A model generated the notes under the pieces. It ran no database searches. It was not told the origin of the DNA and was given only the letters and a program-made list of their open reading frames with translations. From Pseudorhodobacter sp. PARRP1 (GTDB taxonomy: Bacteria > Pseudomonadota > Alphaproteobacteria > Rhodobacterales > Rhodobacteraceae), in NCBI GenBank assembly GCA_002256245.1, contig NKIU01000017.1, forward strand, positions 1-48,169: a stretch of 48,169 bases of DNA, read 5' to 3'. The position numbers were made by a program, and so were the translations under genes. This document shows, piece by piece, positions 34,570 to 43,598 of the stretch. Position 1 is the first letter of the stretch. Each line of letters opens with the position of its first letter.

Positions 34570-35634
34570 TTAACACGCCTGCAAAGCCGAGATTGCTTTG
34601 TGTGTCGAAGCATCAATGCCAAAATGCGAATACCGCGACGGTGGCACACCGAACCTGCGCCGGAACACCTTGGCGAAGGTGCTTGGCCGTTCATATCCGC
34701 AGATCAGCGCCACGTCTTGCACCGACATGTTGGTTTCAGCCAAGAGCGCGCGCGCGTGGCCGATGCGCAGCTCTGTCATATACTGCACCGGAGTTTTGCT
34801 CAAATGCGCTTGAAACAGCCGCTGCAACTGCCGCGGAGATGTCCCCGCAGCAACGGCCACGCCCTTCAAACAATCCTCGTCGAGAAATCTTTCCTCGATC
34901 CATGCCACGGCTTTGACCAGTGATTTGTTGCGGCTTTGAACACGCGAGGCAATCGTCGCCATCTGTTCGACGGCTTCAGACCGACGCGAGGTGATCACGC
35001 AAGCATGCATCGCCCCGTGGCTGACCTTGAGTCCGCAGCGGTCATGCACCAGCTGCAGGGTCATGTCGGCAGAGGCCACGCCCCCGGCACAGGTGAAGAT
35101 GCGACGGTCGATGCAATAGATCTCGGCACTCGGTTCCAGATTGGGCCATTGGGCTTTGAAGCTTGGCTGATGCGCCCAGTGGAGGGTAAAGCGATGCCCC
35201 GCAAGAATTCCCGATCTTGCGAGCACGAATGTGCCACTGCCAAGGCCGCCGACGCTCTGACCGCGCCGCCAGAGCTTACGGATATGGTCGGGCAGTGTCG
35301 GCGGCATGTTGCGCTCCGGCTGCTCACCGGCACAAACCAACGTGATGTATGCAGTCGCATCACTTTCAACAGAACTGTCGACCGTGATCGACCAGCCTTC
35401 GGAACAGATCACCGGCCCGCCGTCCCACGACATCAGCTGCCAGCGAAAGATATTGCGCCCGGATTGATCGTTGGCGGCCTTGAGCGGCCCAAGTGCTGCG
35501 GTCAGCGACAGCATGTCGAACTTTGGCAGCAAGATGAAAGCGATGAAGATGGCTGCATCCTGTTTCGGCTCGAACCGTGAAAACACGGTCGCAGGGACTG
35601 GGTGGTCTGGCGATGCTGCGAAATGCACGGTCAA
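34570..35634 (-). CDS. GlxA-family regulator (GATase1-like plus AraC HTH)
   Basis: A 354-residue regulator. The N-terminal DJ-1/PfpI-like domain begins FIAFILLPKFDMLSL and contains GLGSGTFVLARSGILAGHRFTLHW. The C-terminal AraC/XylS domain (about 245-345) has two HTH motifs (GVAVAAGTSPRQLQRLF and SVQDVALICGYERPSTFAKVFRRRFG). The GbdR, CdhR and SouR regulators of betaine, carnitine and sarcosine breakdown share this architecture. The gene follows the dimethylglycine/sarcosine-dehydrogenase-like flavoprotein by 36 bases on the same strand, which agrees with such a role. The start is a TTG (35634) or the GTG two codons on; no ATG fits. Confidence 0.9.
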   Translation of the reverse strand: MTVHFAASPDHPVPATVFSRFEPKQDAAIFIAFILLPKFDMLSLTAALGPLKAANDQSGRNIFRWQLMSWDGGPVICSEGWSITVDSSVESDATAYITLVCAGEQPERNMPPTLPDHIRKLWRRGQSVGGLGSGTFVLARSGILAGHRFTLHWAHQPSFKAQWPNLEPSAEIYCIDRRIFTCAGGVASADMTLQLVHDRCGLKVSHGAMHACVITSRRSEAVEQMATIASRVQSRNKSLVKAVAWIEERFLDEDCLKGVAVAAGTSPRQLQRLFQAHLSKTPVQYMTELRIGHARALLAETNMSVQDVALICGYERPSTFAKVFRRRFGVPPSRYSHFGIDASTHKAISALQAC

Positions 35635-35670
35635 CTGGTGTTCCCCACAGGCTATGTTGATGGGACGCGT

Positions 35671-38121
35671 TCAGGCTTTGATGCGTTCGGATTTCGGATC
35701 GTAAAGCGGTGCGAGGCTGGCAATGGCATCAAAGATCTGCCCAGCGACTTCGATGCTGTAGCGTGATGCCAGCATGTCTTCCGCACTTTCGCCAACATCC
35801 CGGCACGGCACATAGCCCAGCCCCACCGCACCCCCAAGCGCGTGGCCATAGTTCCCCGAACTGAGGAACCCAACGATTGTTCCATCGCGCAGGATCGGCT
35901 CGTTGTGAAACAGCAGCGGCTCGGCGTCGGTCAGGCGGAACTGCACCATGCGCCGCTCCAGCCCGGTTTCGCGTTTGCGCAACACCGCATCGCGGCCAAG
36001 GAAATCGCCCTTGGCGGTTTTGACGGCAAAACCCAGTCCTGCCTCCAAGACATGATCTTCATCGGTGATGTCATGACCAAAGTGGCGGTAACCCTTTTCA
36101 ATCCGGCAGCTGTCCATCGCGTGCAAACCGCACAGCTTCAGCCCAGCATCCTGCCCCGCCTCGACAAGCGTTTCGAACACATGCGCCGCCTGATCGGCGC
36201 TGACATAAAGTTCCCATCCCAATTCGCCGACATAGGTGACCCGATGGGCACGGGCGAGGCCCATGCCGATCTCAATCTCTTTCGCCGTGCCAAAGGGATG
36301 CGCTTCGTTCGAGAAATCATTGGGCGAGCAACGCCTCAGCACTTCGCGCGCCTTCGGGCCCATCAACGGCAGCACCGCTTCCGCTGCCGTCATGTCCATG
36401 ATGGTAACATTGCGCGCGCCCGCATGACGGCGCAGCCATGCCAGATCGCGTTGCAACGTCGCTCCCGGCACCACCAGCAGAAACGCGGTTTCAGCCAACC
36501 TTGTCACGGTCAGGTCAGATTCAATGCCGCCGCGCGCATTCAGCATCTGCGTGTAAACCAGCCTGCCTACCTCGACATCCATCTGATTGGCACAAAGATG
36601 TTGCAGCAGCGCCAGCGCGTCGCGCCCATCCACCCGGATCTTACCAAACGACGACATGTCCAGCAGGCCAACGCCTTCGCGCAGCGCCATATGCTCGGCG
36701 CGCTGATTGTCGAACCAGTTCTGCCGCTTCCAGCTGTAGCGATATTCGCGCTCTTGCCCCTCGTTGGCGAACCAGTTGGCGCGTTCCCAGCCGGCGACCT
36801 CGCCAAAAACCGCACCGCGCGCTTTCAGATGTTCATGTAGCGGCGTGCGCCGCACCCCGCGCGAGGTGGTCATCTGCCGATAGGGGAAGTGATCGGCATA
36901 CAGCAGCCCCAGAGTCTCGGTCACCCGCTCTTTCAGATACTTGCGGTTTTTCTGGAACGGCTGGGCGCGGCGAATATCGACCTCCCACAGATCGAACGGC
37001 GGCTCGCCGTCATTCATCCATTGTGCCAACGCCATGCCCGCTCCACCGGACGAGGCGATGCCGATAGAATTGTAGCCAGCCGCGACCCAATAGCCGCGCA
37101 GCTCCGGTGCCTCACCCAGATAGTAGCGATCGTCGGGGGTAAAGCTTTCGGGACCGTTAAAGAACGTGTGGATACCCGCTTCTGCCAGCATCGGCATCCG
37201 GTTGATGCCCATCGCAAGGATCGGCTCGAAATGGTCAAAATCTTCCGCCAACTGGTCAAAGCAGAAATCCTCGCGGATGCCGTCCATCCCCCAAGGCTTC
37301 GCGACGGGCTCAAAAGCACCGAGCAGCATCTTCCCGGCATCTTCCTTGTAGTAGGCGCATTCGTCCGGCACGCGCAGCACTGGCATTTGTGTCAGACCCG
37401 CAATGCCCTCCGTCACAATATAGAAATGCTCGCAGGCATGAAGCGGCAGCGTGACCTTGTTCTGCGCCGCGAGATCACGGCCCCACATGCCACCGCAGTT
37501 CACCACCATATCGGCCGCGATATGGCCCCGTTCGGTGCCCATCTGCCAGTTCACCCCGGTCACACGCCCCCCCGCCTGGGTAACCGAGGTGACTTTCACC
37601 TGTTCGGCGATCAACGCACCGTGCCTGCGCGCGCCTTTCGCCAGTGCCAGTGCGATGTTGCCCGGATCGGCCTGACCATCCAGCGGCAAATGCACCCCAG
37701 CCGTGACGCCATCAATGTTCAGATACGGGTAAAGCTGCTTCACCTCTGACGGCGAAAGTTCGTTCACCTCGACGCCGAAGGCGCGCGCAAGGCTGGCCTG
37801 ACGCAGTATTTCTTCCTTGCGCTCCATCGTCAGCGCGGCGGTGATTGAGCCGCATTGGCGGAACCCAGTGGCGAGGCCAGTTTCGGCTTCCAGCTTGGTG
37901 TAAAGATCGGCCGAGTATTTCGCGAGCCGGGTCATGTTCTGGCTCGCCCGCAGTTGCCCCACAAGCCCCGCCGCGTGCCAAGTCGTGCCAGAGGTCAGCT
38001 GTTTACGCTCCAGCAGAACGATGTCCTTCCAGCCAAGTTTGGCCAGATGATAGGCGACCGAGCAGCCAGAGATGCCGCCGCCAATGATGACGACGCGGGC
38101 TTGCGAGGGAAGTGAGGTCAT
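35671..38121 (-). CDS. FAD-dependent oxidoreductase with GcvT domain (dimethylglycine/sarcosine dehydrogenase-like)
   Basis: An 816-residue flavoenzyme. The N-terminal DAO domain has a Rossmann GGGISG (14-19) and SGTTWHAAG with H49 at the position that carries covalent FAD in dimethylglycine dehydrogenase. It continues through NCGGMWGRDLA and PDECAYYKED, a linker and a GcvT-type folate-binding domain (about 430-720), then the GcvT C-terminal barrel. Such enzymes demethylate N-methylated glycines and transfer the one-carbon unit to tetrahydrofolate. AAGGA is 9 bases before the ATG. It is divergent from an XRE-cupin regulator with an operator between them. Confidence 0.9.
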   Translation of the reverse strand: MTSLPSQARVVIIGGGISGCSVAYHLAKLGWKDIVLLERKQLTSGTTWHAAGLVGQLRASQNMTRLAKYSADLYTKLEAETGLATGFRQCGSITAALTMERKEEILRQASLARAFGVEVNELSPSEVKQLYPYLNIDGVTAGVHLPLDGQADPGNIALALAKGARRHGALIAEQVKVTSVTQAGGRVTGVNWQMGTERGHIAADMVVNCGGMWGRDLAAQNKVTLPLHACEHFYIVTEGIAGLTQMPVLRVPDECAYYKEDAGKMLLGAFEPVAKPWGMDGIREDFCFDQLAEDFDHFEPILAMGINRMPMLAEAGIHTFFNGPESFTPDDRYYLGEAPELRGYWVAAGYNSIGIASSGGAGMALAQWMNDGEPPFDLWEVDIRRAQPFQKNRKYLKERVTETLGLLYADHFPYRQMTTSRGVRRTPLHEHLKARGAVFGEVAGWERANWFANEGQEREYRYSWKRQNWFDNQRAEHMALREGVGLLDMSSFGKIRVDGRDALALLQHLCANQMDVEVGRLVYTQMLNARGGIESDLTVTRLAETAFLLVVPGATLQRDLAWLRRHAGARNVTIMDMTAAEAVLPLMGPKAREVLRRCSPNDFSNEAHPFGTAKEIEIGMGLARAHRVTYVGELGWELYVSADQAAHVFETLVEAGQDAGLKLCGLHAMDSCRIEKGYRHFGHDITDEDHVLEAGLGFAVKTAKGDFLGRDAVLRKRETGLERRMVQFRLTDAEPLLFHNEPILRDGTIVGFLSSGNYGHALGGAVGLGYVPCRDVGESAEDMLASRYSIEVAGQIFDAIASLAPLYDPKSERIKA

Positions 38122-38192
38122 GTTCGGCAGTCCTTGACGTTCCGGCCCAGATCGACTCGGGCCTGCATGGCGGGTGCCTCACAATCGTATAG

Positions 38193-38227
38193 TATAAATG
38201 AAATTTCAACATATAATTTCATTTATA
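38193..38227. promoter_or_regulatory. Perfect 13-bp inverted-repeat operator between divergent genes
   Basis: TATAAATGAAATT and AATTTCATTTATA flank a 9-base spacer. This AT-rich dyad stands out in GC-rich DNA, between the flavoprotein and XRE-cupin genes, and is the likely site of the XRE regulator and its autoregulation. Confidence 0.7.
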
Positions 38228-38358
38228 ATGATTTGGTCCTTAATAGTTTCATATTCGCCGGAAAATGCTTGGAAGATTGTCGCCCTCATTCTACCACTGT
38301 CGCTAAGATCGCGGCTCAAACTGCGATCCGTAGAACCACATCATTGTCAAGGGCACGT

Positions 38359-38913
38359 ATGGGCAGGCAGATCGGCGAAGACATCCGCGCGCTACGGAAA
38401 TCCCGTTCGCTGACACTAAAAGATCTCGCCTTGGCCATCGGTCGCTCGCTTGGCTGGCTCAGTCAGATTGAGCGTGGCCAAACCGAACCCTCGGTGCGGG
38501 ATCTTGGGCTGATCGCCGACCACTTCGGCATCAGCATCAGCTTCTTCTTCCGCTCGGCAAGTCGGCGCGAAGAAGAACGCGGTCTGGTGCTGCGTGCCGC
38601 TGATCGCACCCCGATTGGTTCGACCGAAACCGGATTGACCGAGGAACTTCTGTCGCCGTCGCTCTCTGGCTCGTTCGAGATGATCAAATCGGTGTTCGCA
38701 CCGCGTTCGAACAGCGGCGGAACGGTCATCGCCCGTGAAAAAGAAGACGGCGGTGTCCTGATCAGTGGCCGGCTGACCCTCAGGATCGGTGAGCTGGAGT
38801 TACAGCTTCACCCCGGCGACAGCTTCCAGTTTGTCAACAAAGGCTATGATTGGGCAAATCCGCATGACGAGCCTGCTGTAGCGATCTGGGTGATTTCGCC
38901 CCCGATCTATTGA
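38359..38913 (+). CDS. XRE-cupin transcriptional regulator
   Basis: A 184-residue regulator. The N-terminal Cro/CI HTH reads IGEDIRALRKSRSLTLKDLALAIGRSLGWLSQIERGQTEPSV. The C-terminal cupin_2 domain is around GGVLISGRLTLRIGELELQLHPGDSFQF. This architecture is common for regulators of amino-acid, polyamine or methylamine catabolism. The ATG at 38359 has AAGGG 6 bases upstream; the longer open frame to 38134 runs through the operator and is rejected. It probably controls the divergent flavoprotein gene. Confidence 0.92.
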   Translation: MGRQIGEDIRALRKSRSLTLKDLALAIGRSLGWLSQIERGQTEPSVRDLGLIADHFGISISFFFRSASRREEERGLVLRAADRTPIGSTETGLTEELLSPSLSGSFEMIKSVFAPRSNSGGTVIAREKEDGGVLISGRLTLRIGELELQLHPGDSFQFVNKGYDWANPHDEPAVAIWVISPPIY

Positions 38914-39101
38914 GCTAGGAAACGGGCTTGGAGGCCCCGTAGATCAGGCCTGCGCCAAGTCAGGCTGTCCCTCTGCAGCGCTGTCGAAAGGCGGTTTCGA
39001 GCCTTAAAACTGACAACGCGTTGGCGATGTTTGCGCGGCTTTGCTTCGTGCAATTCGGGCGTGACCGTGCAAATCTTGTCTCCTGATTTCAAAAGGGAGA
39101 G

Positions 39102-39902
39102 GTGCCGTTGCCACATCATCTGAGTGGAGAAACCCGCCTGTTTCCCATAATCGGCGACCCAATTATCTACGTCCAGTCGCCTGACAGATTAACCCGCGCC
39201 CTCGCGGCGGTCGGCCAGAATGGGATTTGCATACCGATGCAAGTCGCAGAAACCGATTTCGCTTCTGTGATGGCAGGCCTTACGCGGACCAACAATGTCG
39301 ATGGCATTCTGGTGACCATGCCGCACAAATTCACAGCCAGAGGGTCCTGCACCACGTTGTCGTCGCGGTCAGCGTTGCTTGGCGTTGTCAGCGTCATGCG
39401 TCGGAATCCTGATGGGACATGGCACGGCGACATGCTTGACGGGCTGGCTTTTTTGAAAGCACAAAAGGAACAAGGCGCTGCATTTCAGCAGGCCCGCGTC
39501 TTGTTGCTCGGCGCAGGTGGTGCGGGCCGCGCTATTGCGTTGGCACTTATGGCTGAAGGTTTGCGCGAGCTTGTCATATTTGACAGCAGCACCGAGAAGG
39601 CGGCCGAGTTGGTGGCCTTGGCAGCTGAAGCGGGCGCCGGGAAAATTCTGGTGGGGTCCCCTGATCCCCTTGGCTTTGACGTGATTTGTAATGCCACGCC
39701 GATAGGTATGGGTCTCGGCGATCCTCTGCCGCTTGACGTCACGTTCCTACAGCCGACGACGTTTGTGGGCGACGTAATCAGCGGGCATGGCGAAACGCCG
39801 CTGTTGCGGGCTGCGCGGAGTCGCGGATGTAAAACGACAAGCGGCGATCAGATGGTCGAGGCGGTCCAAACGATGATGCTGGACTTCTTGCTGCACCGTT
39901 AA
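39102..39902 (+). CDS. Shikimate dehydrogenase-like protein (AroE family, divergent active site)
   Basis: A 266-residue AroE-type protein. The N-terminal substrate domain keeps the catalytic Lys (K76 in VTMPHK) and Asp (D113). The NADP domain has GAGGAG (137-142), then CNATPIGMG and GDVI. However, the usual NTD triad reads MLD, the SxS substrate motif is reduced to YVQSP, and the AVNT strand is replaced by GVVSVM. It is therefore unlikely to be the housekeeping AroE and may be a YdiB-like or quinate-type paralogue with another substrate. The start is GTG at 39102 or TTG at 39108, after GGGAGAG. Confidence 0.8.
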   Translation: MPLPHHLSGETRLFPIIGDPIIYVQSPDRLTRALAAVGQNGICIPMQVAETDFASVMAGLTRTNNVDGILVTMPHKFTARGSCTTLSSRSALLGVVSVMRRNPDGTWHGDMLDGLAFLKAQKEQGAAFQQARVLLLGAGGAGRAIALALMAEGLRELVIFDSSTEKAAELVALAAEAGAGKILVGSPDPLGFDVICNATPIGMGLGDPLPLDVTFLQPTTFVGDVISGHGETPLLRAARSRGCKTTSGDQMVEAVQTMMLDFLLHR

Positions 39903-40116
39903 AGTTGCCACGCTTTATCAATGGCAACCTCGTCCGATCTCAGACGGTGGTCCACCGAACAGCTGTTGACAGCATGAATGAACGAACTGGTCATGGGCAG
40001 CTCTAGGTTGCTCAGAGCTTCGACTGACGACTTTGGGCCGAACACGTCTTAGCGTCGCAACGGGCGGAAAGCCGCCAGACCGCAACGCTCCATCGCATCG
40101 AAGAGTGCCTCAGTAG

Positions 40117-40320
40117 TTGCCGTGCGAGGTCTACGAAACCATCCGCAGGCTTTGCCAGTCTGTCGAGGTCGAACGATGGCACCAGACACTCAAGAACCCG
40201 ACCCTCGCTGACCACTCCTTCGGGCGTGGCGAATTCATGCTAGCCGAAAGGAGGCGCGTCAAACAGAAAACCATCCAAAACCGACGCTTGAACCATCAGT
40301 CTCTGGCGGCATTACCTGAT
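40117..40320 (+). pseudogene. Transposase C-terminal remnant (integrase-core IS, IS3/IS481 type)
   Basis: The frame reads VEVERWHQTLKNPTL, then FGRGEFMLAERRRVKQKTIQNRRLNHQSLAA. These are two pieces of the C-terminal part of integrase-core transposases, where they are normally separated by about 30 residues (the region with the HYNH/YHESL motif), now deleted. No start or inverted repeats remain. It marks past insertion activity between the AroE-like and LysR genes; the surrounding 39903-40395 holds no gene. Confidence 0.65.
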
Positions 40321-40395
40321 ACCGATGAGCGCCCTACATCCGCTCTGAATTCGGGCTTTTTCCAGATCATTCGACCACCGACAGCCATGCAATGG

Positions 40396-41313
40396 CTACT
40401 CTTCAGGCGGCCTGTTATCCCTGATGTGATCAATGAACGCCCGCAGCGGCGTTGGCAGAAACCGCCGGTTGGCATAATACAGCTGCGGCCCTTGGAAACT
40501 TGGCCACCAGTCGGGCAGGACGGGGACCAGAGCACCGCTGGCGAAATGCGGCTCAACCCAGTTGCGGAACACACAACACAGACCCAGTCCCGCGATGGCA
40601 TGACCGATGAGCGCTGCCGAAGCGCTGGTGCCGATCACCAGCCTTGGCGCGGGGTCGATGCGGATCACCTCGGCGCCGCGCTGGAATTCCCAGCGCGCAA
40701 GCGCGCCGCTGGAAAAGCGCGCCTGAAGGCAGTCATGGGTGGGCAGCTCGGAGGGGTGCTGCGGCACCCCCCGGCGCGCCAGATACCCGGGCGCCGCGGC
40801 CAGCGCGGCCTGCTGCACCCGCGGCCCGATCGGCACGGCGATCATGTCCTGCGCCAAGGCCTCGCCATAGCGGATCCCCGCATCGCAGCCCGCAGCCACC
40901 GTGTCGATCATCCGGTCATCGACCATGATCTCGACACGGACCCCGGGATGGCGCGCCAGAAAGCTTTCGACAAGGGGTGGCAGGATATCGACCATCACCG
41001 CGCCCGGCACGTTCAGCTTCAGGCTGCCCTGCACCTCGCCCCGGCGGCTTAGCGCGGTATCCACCACCGCCGCCGTCTCGGCCATCAGCGGACCCAACCG
41101 TGCCGCCAAGTCGCGGCCCAGTTCGGTGGGCGCGACGCTGCGGGTCGTCCGGGTCAGAAGCCGGGCGCCCAGTCGTGCCTCCAGCCGAGTGATCGTGTCG
41201 CTGACGGTCGAAGGCGACAGGCCAAGATCGCGCGCCGCATCGCGAAAGCCGCCCCGGCGCAGCACGGCCAGAAACACGTTCAGATCGTCGAAAGAGGCTG
41301 GATTGTTCGGCAT
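40396..41313 (-). CDS. LysR-family transcriptional regulator
   Basis: A 305-residue LysR regulator. The N-terminal HTH is FDDLNVFLAVLRRGGFRDAARDLGLSPSTVSDTITRLEARLGARLL, followed by the periplasmic-binding-like effector domain. The ATG at 41313 (MPNNPASF) is preferred over the longer frame (41349), since homology starts there. It is divergent from an aldo/keto reductase gene 81 bases away, the usual target arrangement. Confidence 0.92.
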   Translation of the reverse strand: MPNNPASFDDLNVFLAVLRRGGFRDAARDLGLSPSTVSDTITRLEARLGARLLTRTTRSVAPTELGRDLAARLGPLMAETAAVVDTALSRRGEVQGSLKLNVPGAVMVDILPPLVESFLARHPGVRVEIMVDDRMIDTVAAGCDAGIRYGEALAQDMIAVPIGPRVQQAALAAAPGYLARRGVPQHPSELPTHDCLQARFSSGALARWEFQRGAEVIRIDPAPRLVIGTSASAALIGHAIAGLGLCCVFRNWVEPHFASGALVPVLPDWWPSFQGPQLYYANRRFLPTPLRAFIDHIRDNRPPEE

Positions 41314-41394
41314 GCCGATCAGCCTATCCGGAATTGCCCAGATTATCAAAGGGGGCCGAACCTGTCATGACAGGCCAATCCAAAGGAGCCCGAC

Positions 41395-42246
41395 ATGACA
41401 CGCACTTTCACCTTTCCCGGCACGGAACTTCAGGTCAACCGCATGGGCTATGGCGCCATGCAATTGGCGGGGCCACACGTCATGGGCCCTCCCAAGGACG
41501 AGGACGAGGCCCGCGCCGTTCTGCAGGAGGCGGTCGCGCTGGGTGTCAACCACATCGACACCAGCGACTTCTATGGCCCTCATCACACCAACCGGCTGAT
41601 CCGTGAGGCGCTTTTCCCCTATGCCGCAGGTCTGGTTTTGGTCACCAAGATCGGCGCCTGGCGGGATGAGGCGGGCGCCTGGCACCTGCGCCGCGACGCA
41701 GATTTCCTGCGCCAATCGGTCGAGGATAACCTGCACCGGCTGGACCTGTCGCAGATGCAGATCGTCAACCTGCGGATGGGCGGCCCCGAGGATGACATTG
41801 AGGCGCCGATGCGCGTCATGCGCCAGATGCAGGACGAGGGCCTGATCGCACATATCGGCATCAGCACCGTGACCGAGGATCAGCTGGCCCGGGCGCGCGC
41901 CATTGCTCCGGTGGTCTGCGTGCAAAACCACTACAATCTGGTGCATCGCAGCGATGACCCGATGATAGACAAACTGGCGCAGGACGGGATTGCCTATGTG
42001 CCCTATTTCCCCCTGGGCGGCTTTTCTCCATTGCAATCGGAGGTGCTGGCCGGTGTAGCCGCCGAGATGGGATCCAGCGCGCAAAAGGTGGCCCTGGCAT
42101 GGCTTTTGGCGCGCAGCCCGAACATTCTGGTGATCCCCGGCACCTCACGCCGCAGCCATCTGCGCGAGAACATTGAAGCCTCGACGTTGACCTTCACCCC
42201 ATCGCAACGCGCATTGCTGGACGGTCTCGCCCACAGTCAGGCATGA
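41395..42246 (+). CDS. Aldo/keto reductase
   Basis: A 283-residue NADPH-dependent oxidoreductase of the AKR superfamily. The catalytic Asp and Tyr are in NHIDTSDFYGPHHTN and the Lys in LVLVTKIG. The barrel continues through LHRLDLSQMQIVNLRMGG to VIPGTSRRSHLRENIEAS, the cofactor-binding tail. AAAGGAG stands 8 bases before the ATG. Regulated, probably, by the divergent LysR gene; substrate unknown. Confidence 0.93.
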   Translation: MTRTFTFPGTELQVNRMGYGAMQLAGPHVMGPPKDEDEARAVLQEAVALGVNHIDTSDFYGPHHTNRLIREALFPYAAGLVLVTKIGAWRDEAGAWHLRRDADFLRQSVEDNLHRLDLSQMQIVNLRMGGPEDDIEAPMRVMRQMQDEGLIAHIGISTVTEDQLARARAIAPVVCVQNHYNLVHRSDDPMIDKLAQDGIAYVPYFPLGGFSPLQSEVLAGVAAEMGSSAQKVALAWLLARSPNILVIPGTSRRSHLRENIEASTLTFTPSQRALLDGLAHSQA

Positions 42247-42339
42247 CCAACCCCCGCGCATTGAGGGGCTTCCGTCTGTCCTGAAGCCTGCGGCCCGAAT
42301 GACGTGATCGGGCCGCCACAGGGCTTCACGTCGGGTCCG

Positions 42340-42929
42340 GCCTACACGCCTCGATCTGCGGTATCCTGCGCCGGGTTCGGTGCGCAGGATCGTCGGATTG
42401 GCGGGGTCGGGCTCAATCTCGGCGCGCAGTTTGCCGATGAAGACCCGAAGATATTGCTTGTCGTCATGACGTGCCAGGCCCCAGACCGCCGGAAGGAGCA
42501 GGCGGTGTGTGGCCAGGCGTTTGTCCAGATCGCTGATCACGACCCGCAAGACCTCTGCCCGTCCCCGGGCGGCATGGCGGGCGGCGGTCTGCCCGCGGGC
42601 TTGCAATTCGCTGATACCAAACGGCTTTTCCAGATGATCATCGGCGCCGAGGTCCAGGGCCGCGAGCTTTTCGGCCTCGTGGTCGCGTGCCGACAGGATG
42701 ATGACCAGCACCATCGAGAAAGCGCGCAGGTCGGTCAACACCGAATTGCCGTCGCGGTGAGGCAGGCCGAGGTTCAACAGGACGGCATCGGGCGCGATGG
42801 AGGCGGCTAGGCGCAAGGCCCCGGCCCCGATCAGGGCGGGGTCCGGGTGTCATATCCCGCGTTCTCCAGCCCGATGCGCAGCATGGTCTGGATTTGTGGG
42901 TCGTCATAACCGATCAGGATCACGGACAT
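42340..42929 (-). pseudogene. kdpE: Decayed kdpE (response regulator)
   Basis: It begins MSVILIGYDDPQIQTML and runs as a receiver start for 32 codons, then stops (TGA at 42831-42833). In another frame the receiver continues with VLLNLGLPHRDGNSVL, then SARDHEAEKLAALDLGADDHLEKPFG. The Asp of the first acidic pair and the phosphoacceptor context are altered. The winged-helix part is reduced to RLLLPAVWG, YLRVFIGKLRAEIEPDP and TEPGAGYR, with about 30 residues missing. These are KdpE landmarks. The ATG overlaps the kdpD stop (TGATG). Frameshift and deletions make it a pseudogene. Confidence 0.8.
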
Positions 42930-43400
42930 CAGACCTCAGCGGGAAGTTTGCCGCCGGGCAGGCGGACGACCATGCGAGTGCCGCGCCGCCGGACGGAGCG
43001 GCTTTGCGCTTCGATCGTGCCGCCCATGGCCTGCACCAATACCCGGCGGATCGACAGGCCAAGTCTCGTCCTCGGTTTGAGCCGATCCGTCCCGCCACAG
43101 CGATAAAATTTATCGAAGACCCGCTCCAGATCGGCGGGTTTGATCCCCGGCCCTTCGTCGGTCACGCTGATCGCCACTTGATCCCCTTGATTGCGGGCAT
43201 GGATGACTACCTCGCCTTCCCCCGCGTATTTATGAGCTTTGTCGGCCAGGTTGAACATGACTTGTGCTAAAAGATCCTGATCGCCTCGGATAAAGCGCAG
43301 ATCGGGGGCGAGACTGATCCGTGTCAGCCGCGCCGGATGGGTCCGCGCACAGCGATCGACTGCGTCGCGGATCGCATCGCCGACATTGACCCAGTCGCGC
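42929..43400 (-). pseudogene. kdpD: Decayed kdpD (sensor kinase) C-terminal remnant
   Basis: About 150 codons of a KdpD-type ATPase domain survive: DWVNVGDAIRDAVDRC, then SLAPDLRFIRGDQDLLAQVMFNLADKAHKYA, DEGPGIKPADLERVFDKFYR and MGGTIEAQS. The N box Asn is replaced (NLADKAHKY instead of NLLDNAAKY) and the G2 box reads TRLGLS. The histidine-phosphotransfer part and the large Kdp-specific N-terminal domain are absent, and the upstream reading (to 43492) is unrelated. No kdpFABC genes are present. Confidence 0.75.
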
Positions 43401-43598
43401 CGGTCCTGGGTCCACCAAAATGCTGCGGACGGCGTGAACTTCCGGTTTGGGGATCGACACCTTGACGCTAGCACCAGCCCGACGGGCAGCAATGGGCCGA
43501 CTACTCTTGGTCGTGAAACAGTGGTCGACCAAGGCCCCCGCTGTCAGAGGTTATGTCCGACGCCAGAGGCCAATTTTCCGGGTTCGGAAATCTCTCGC

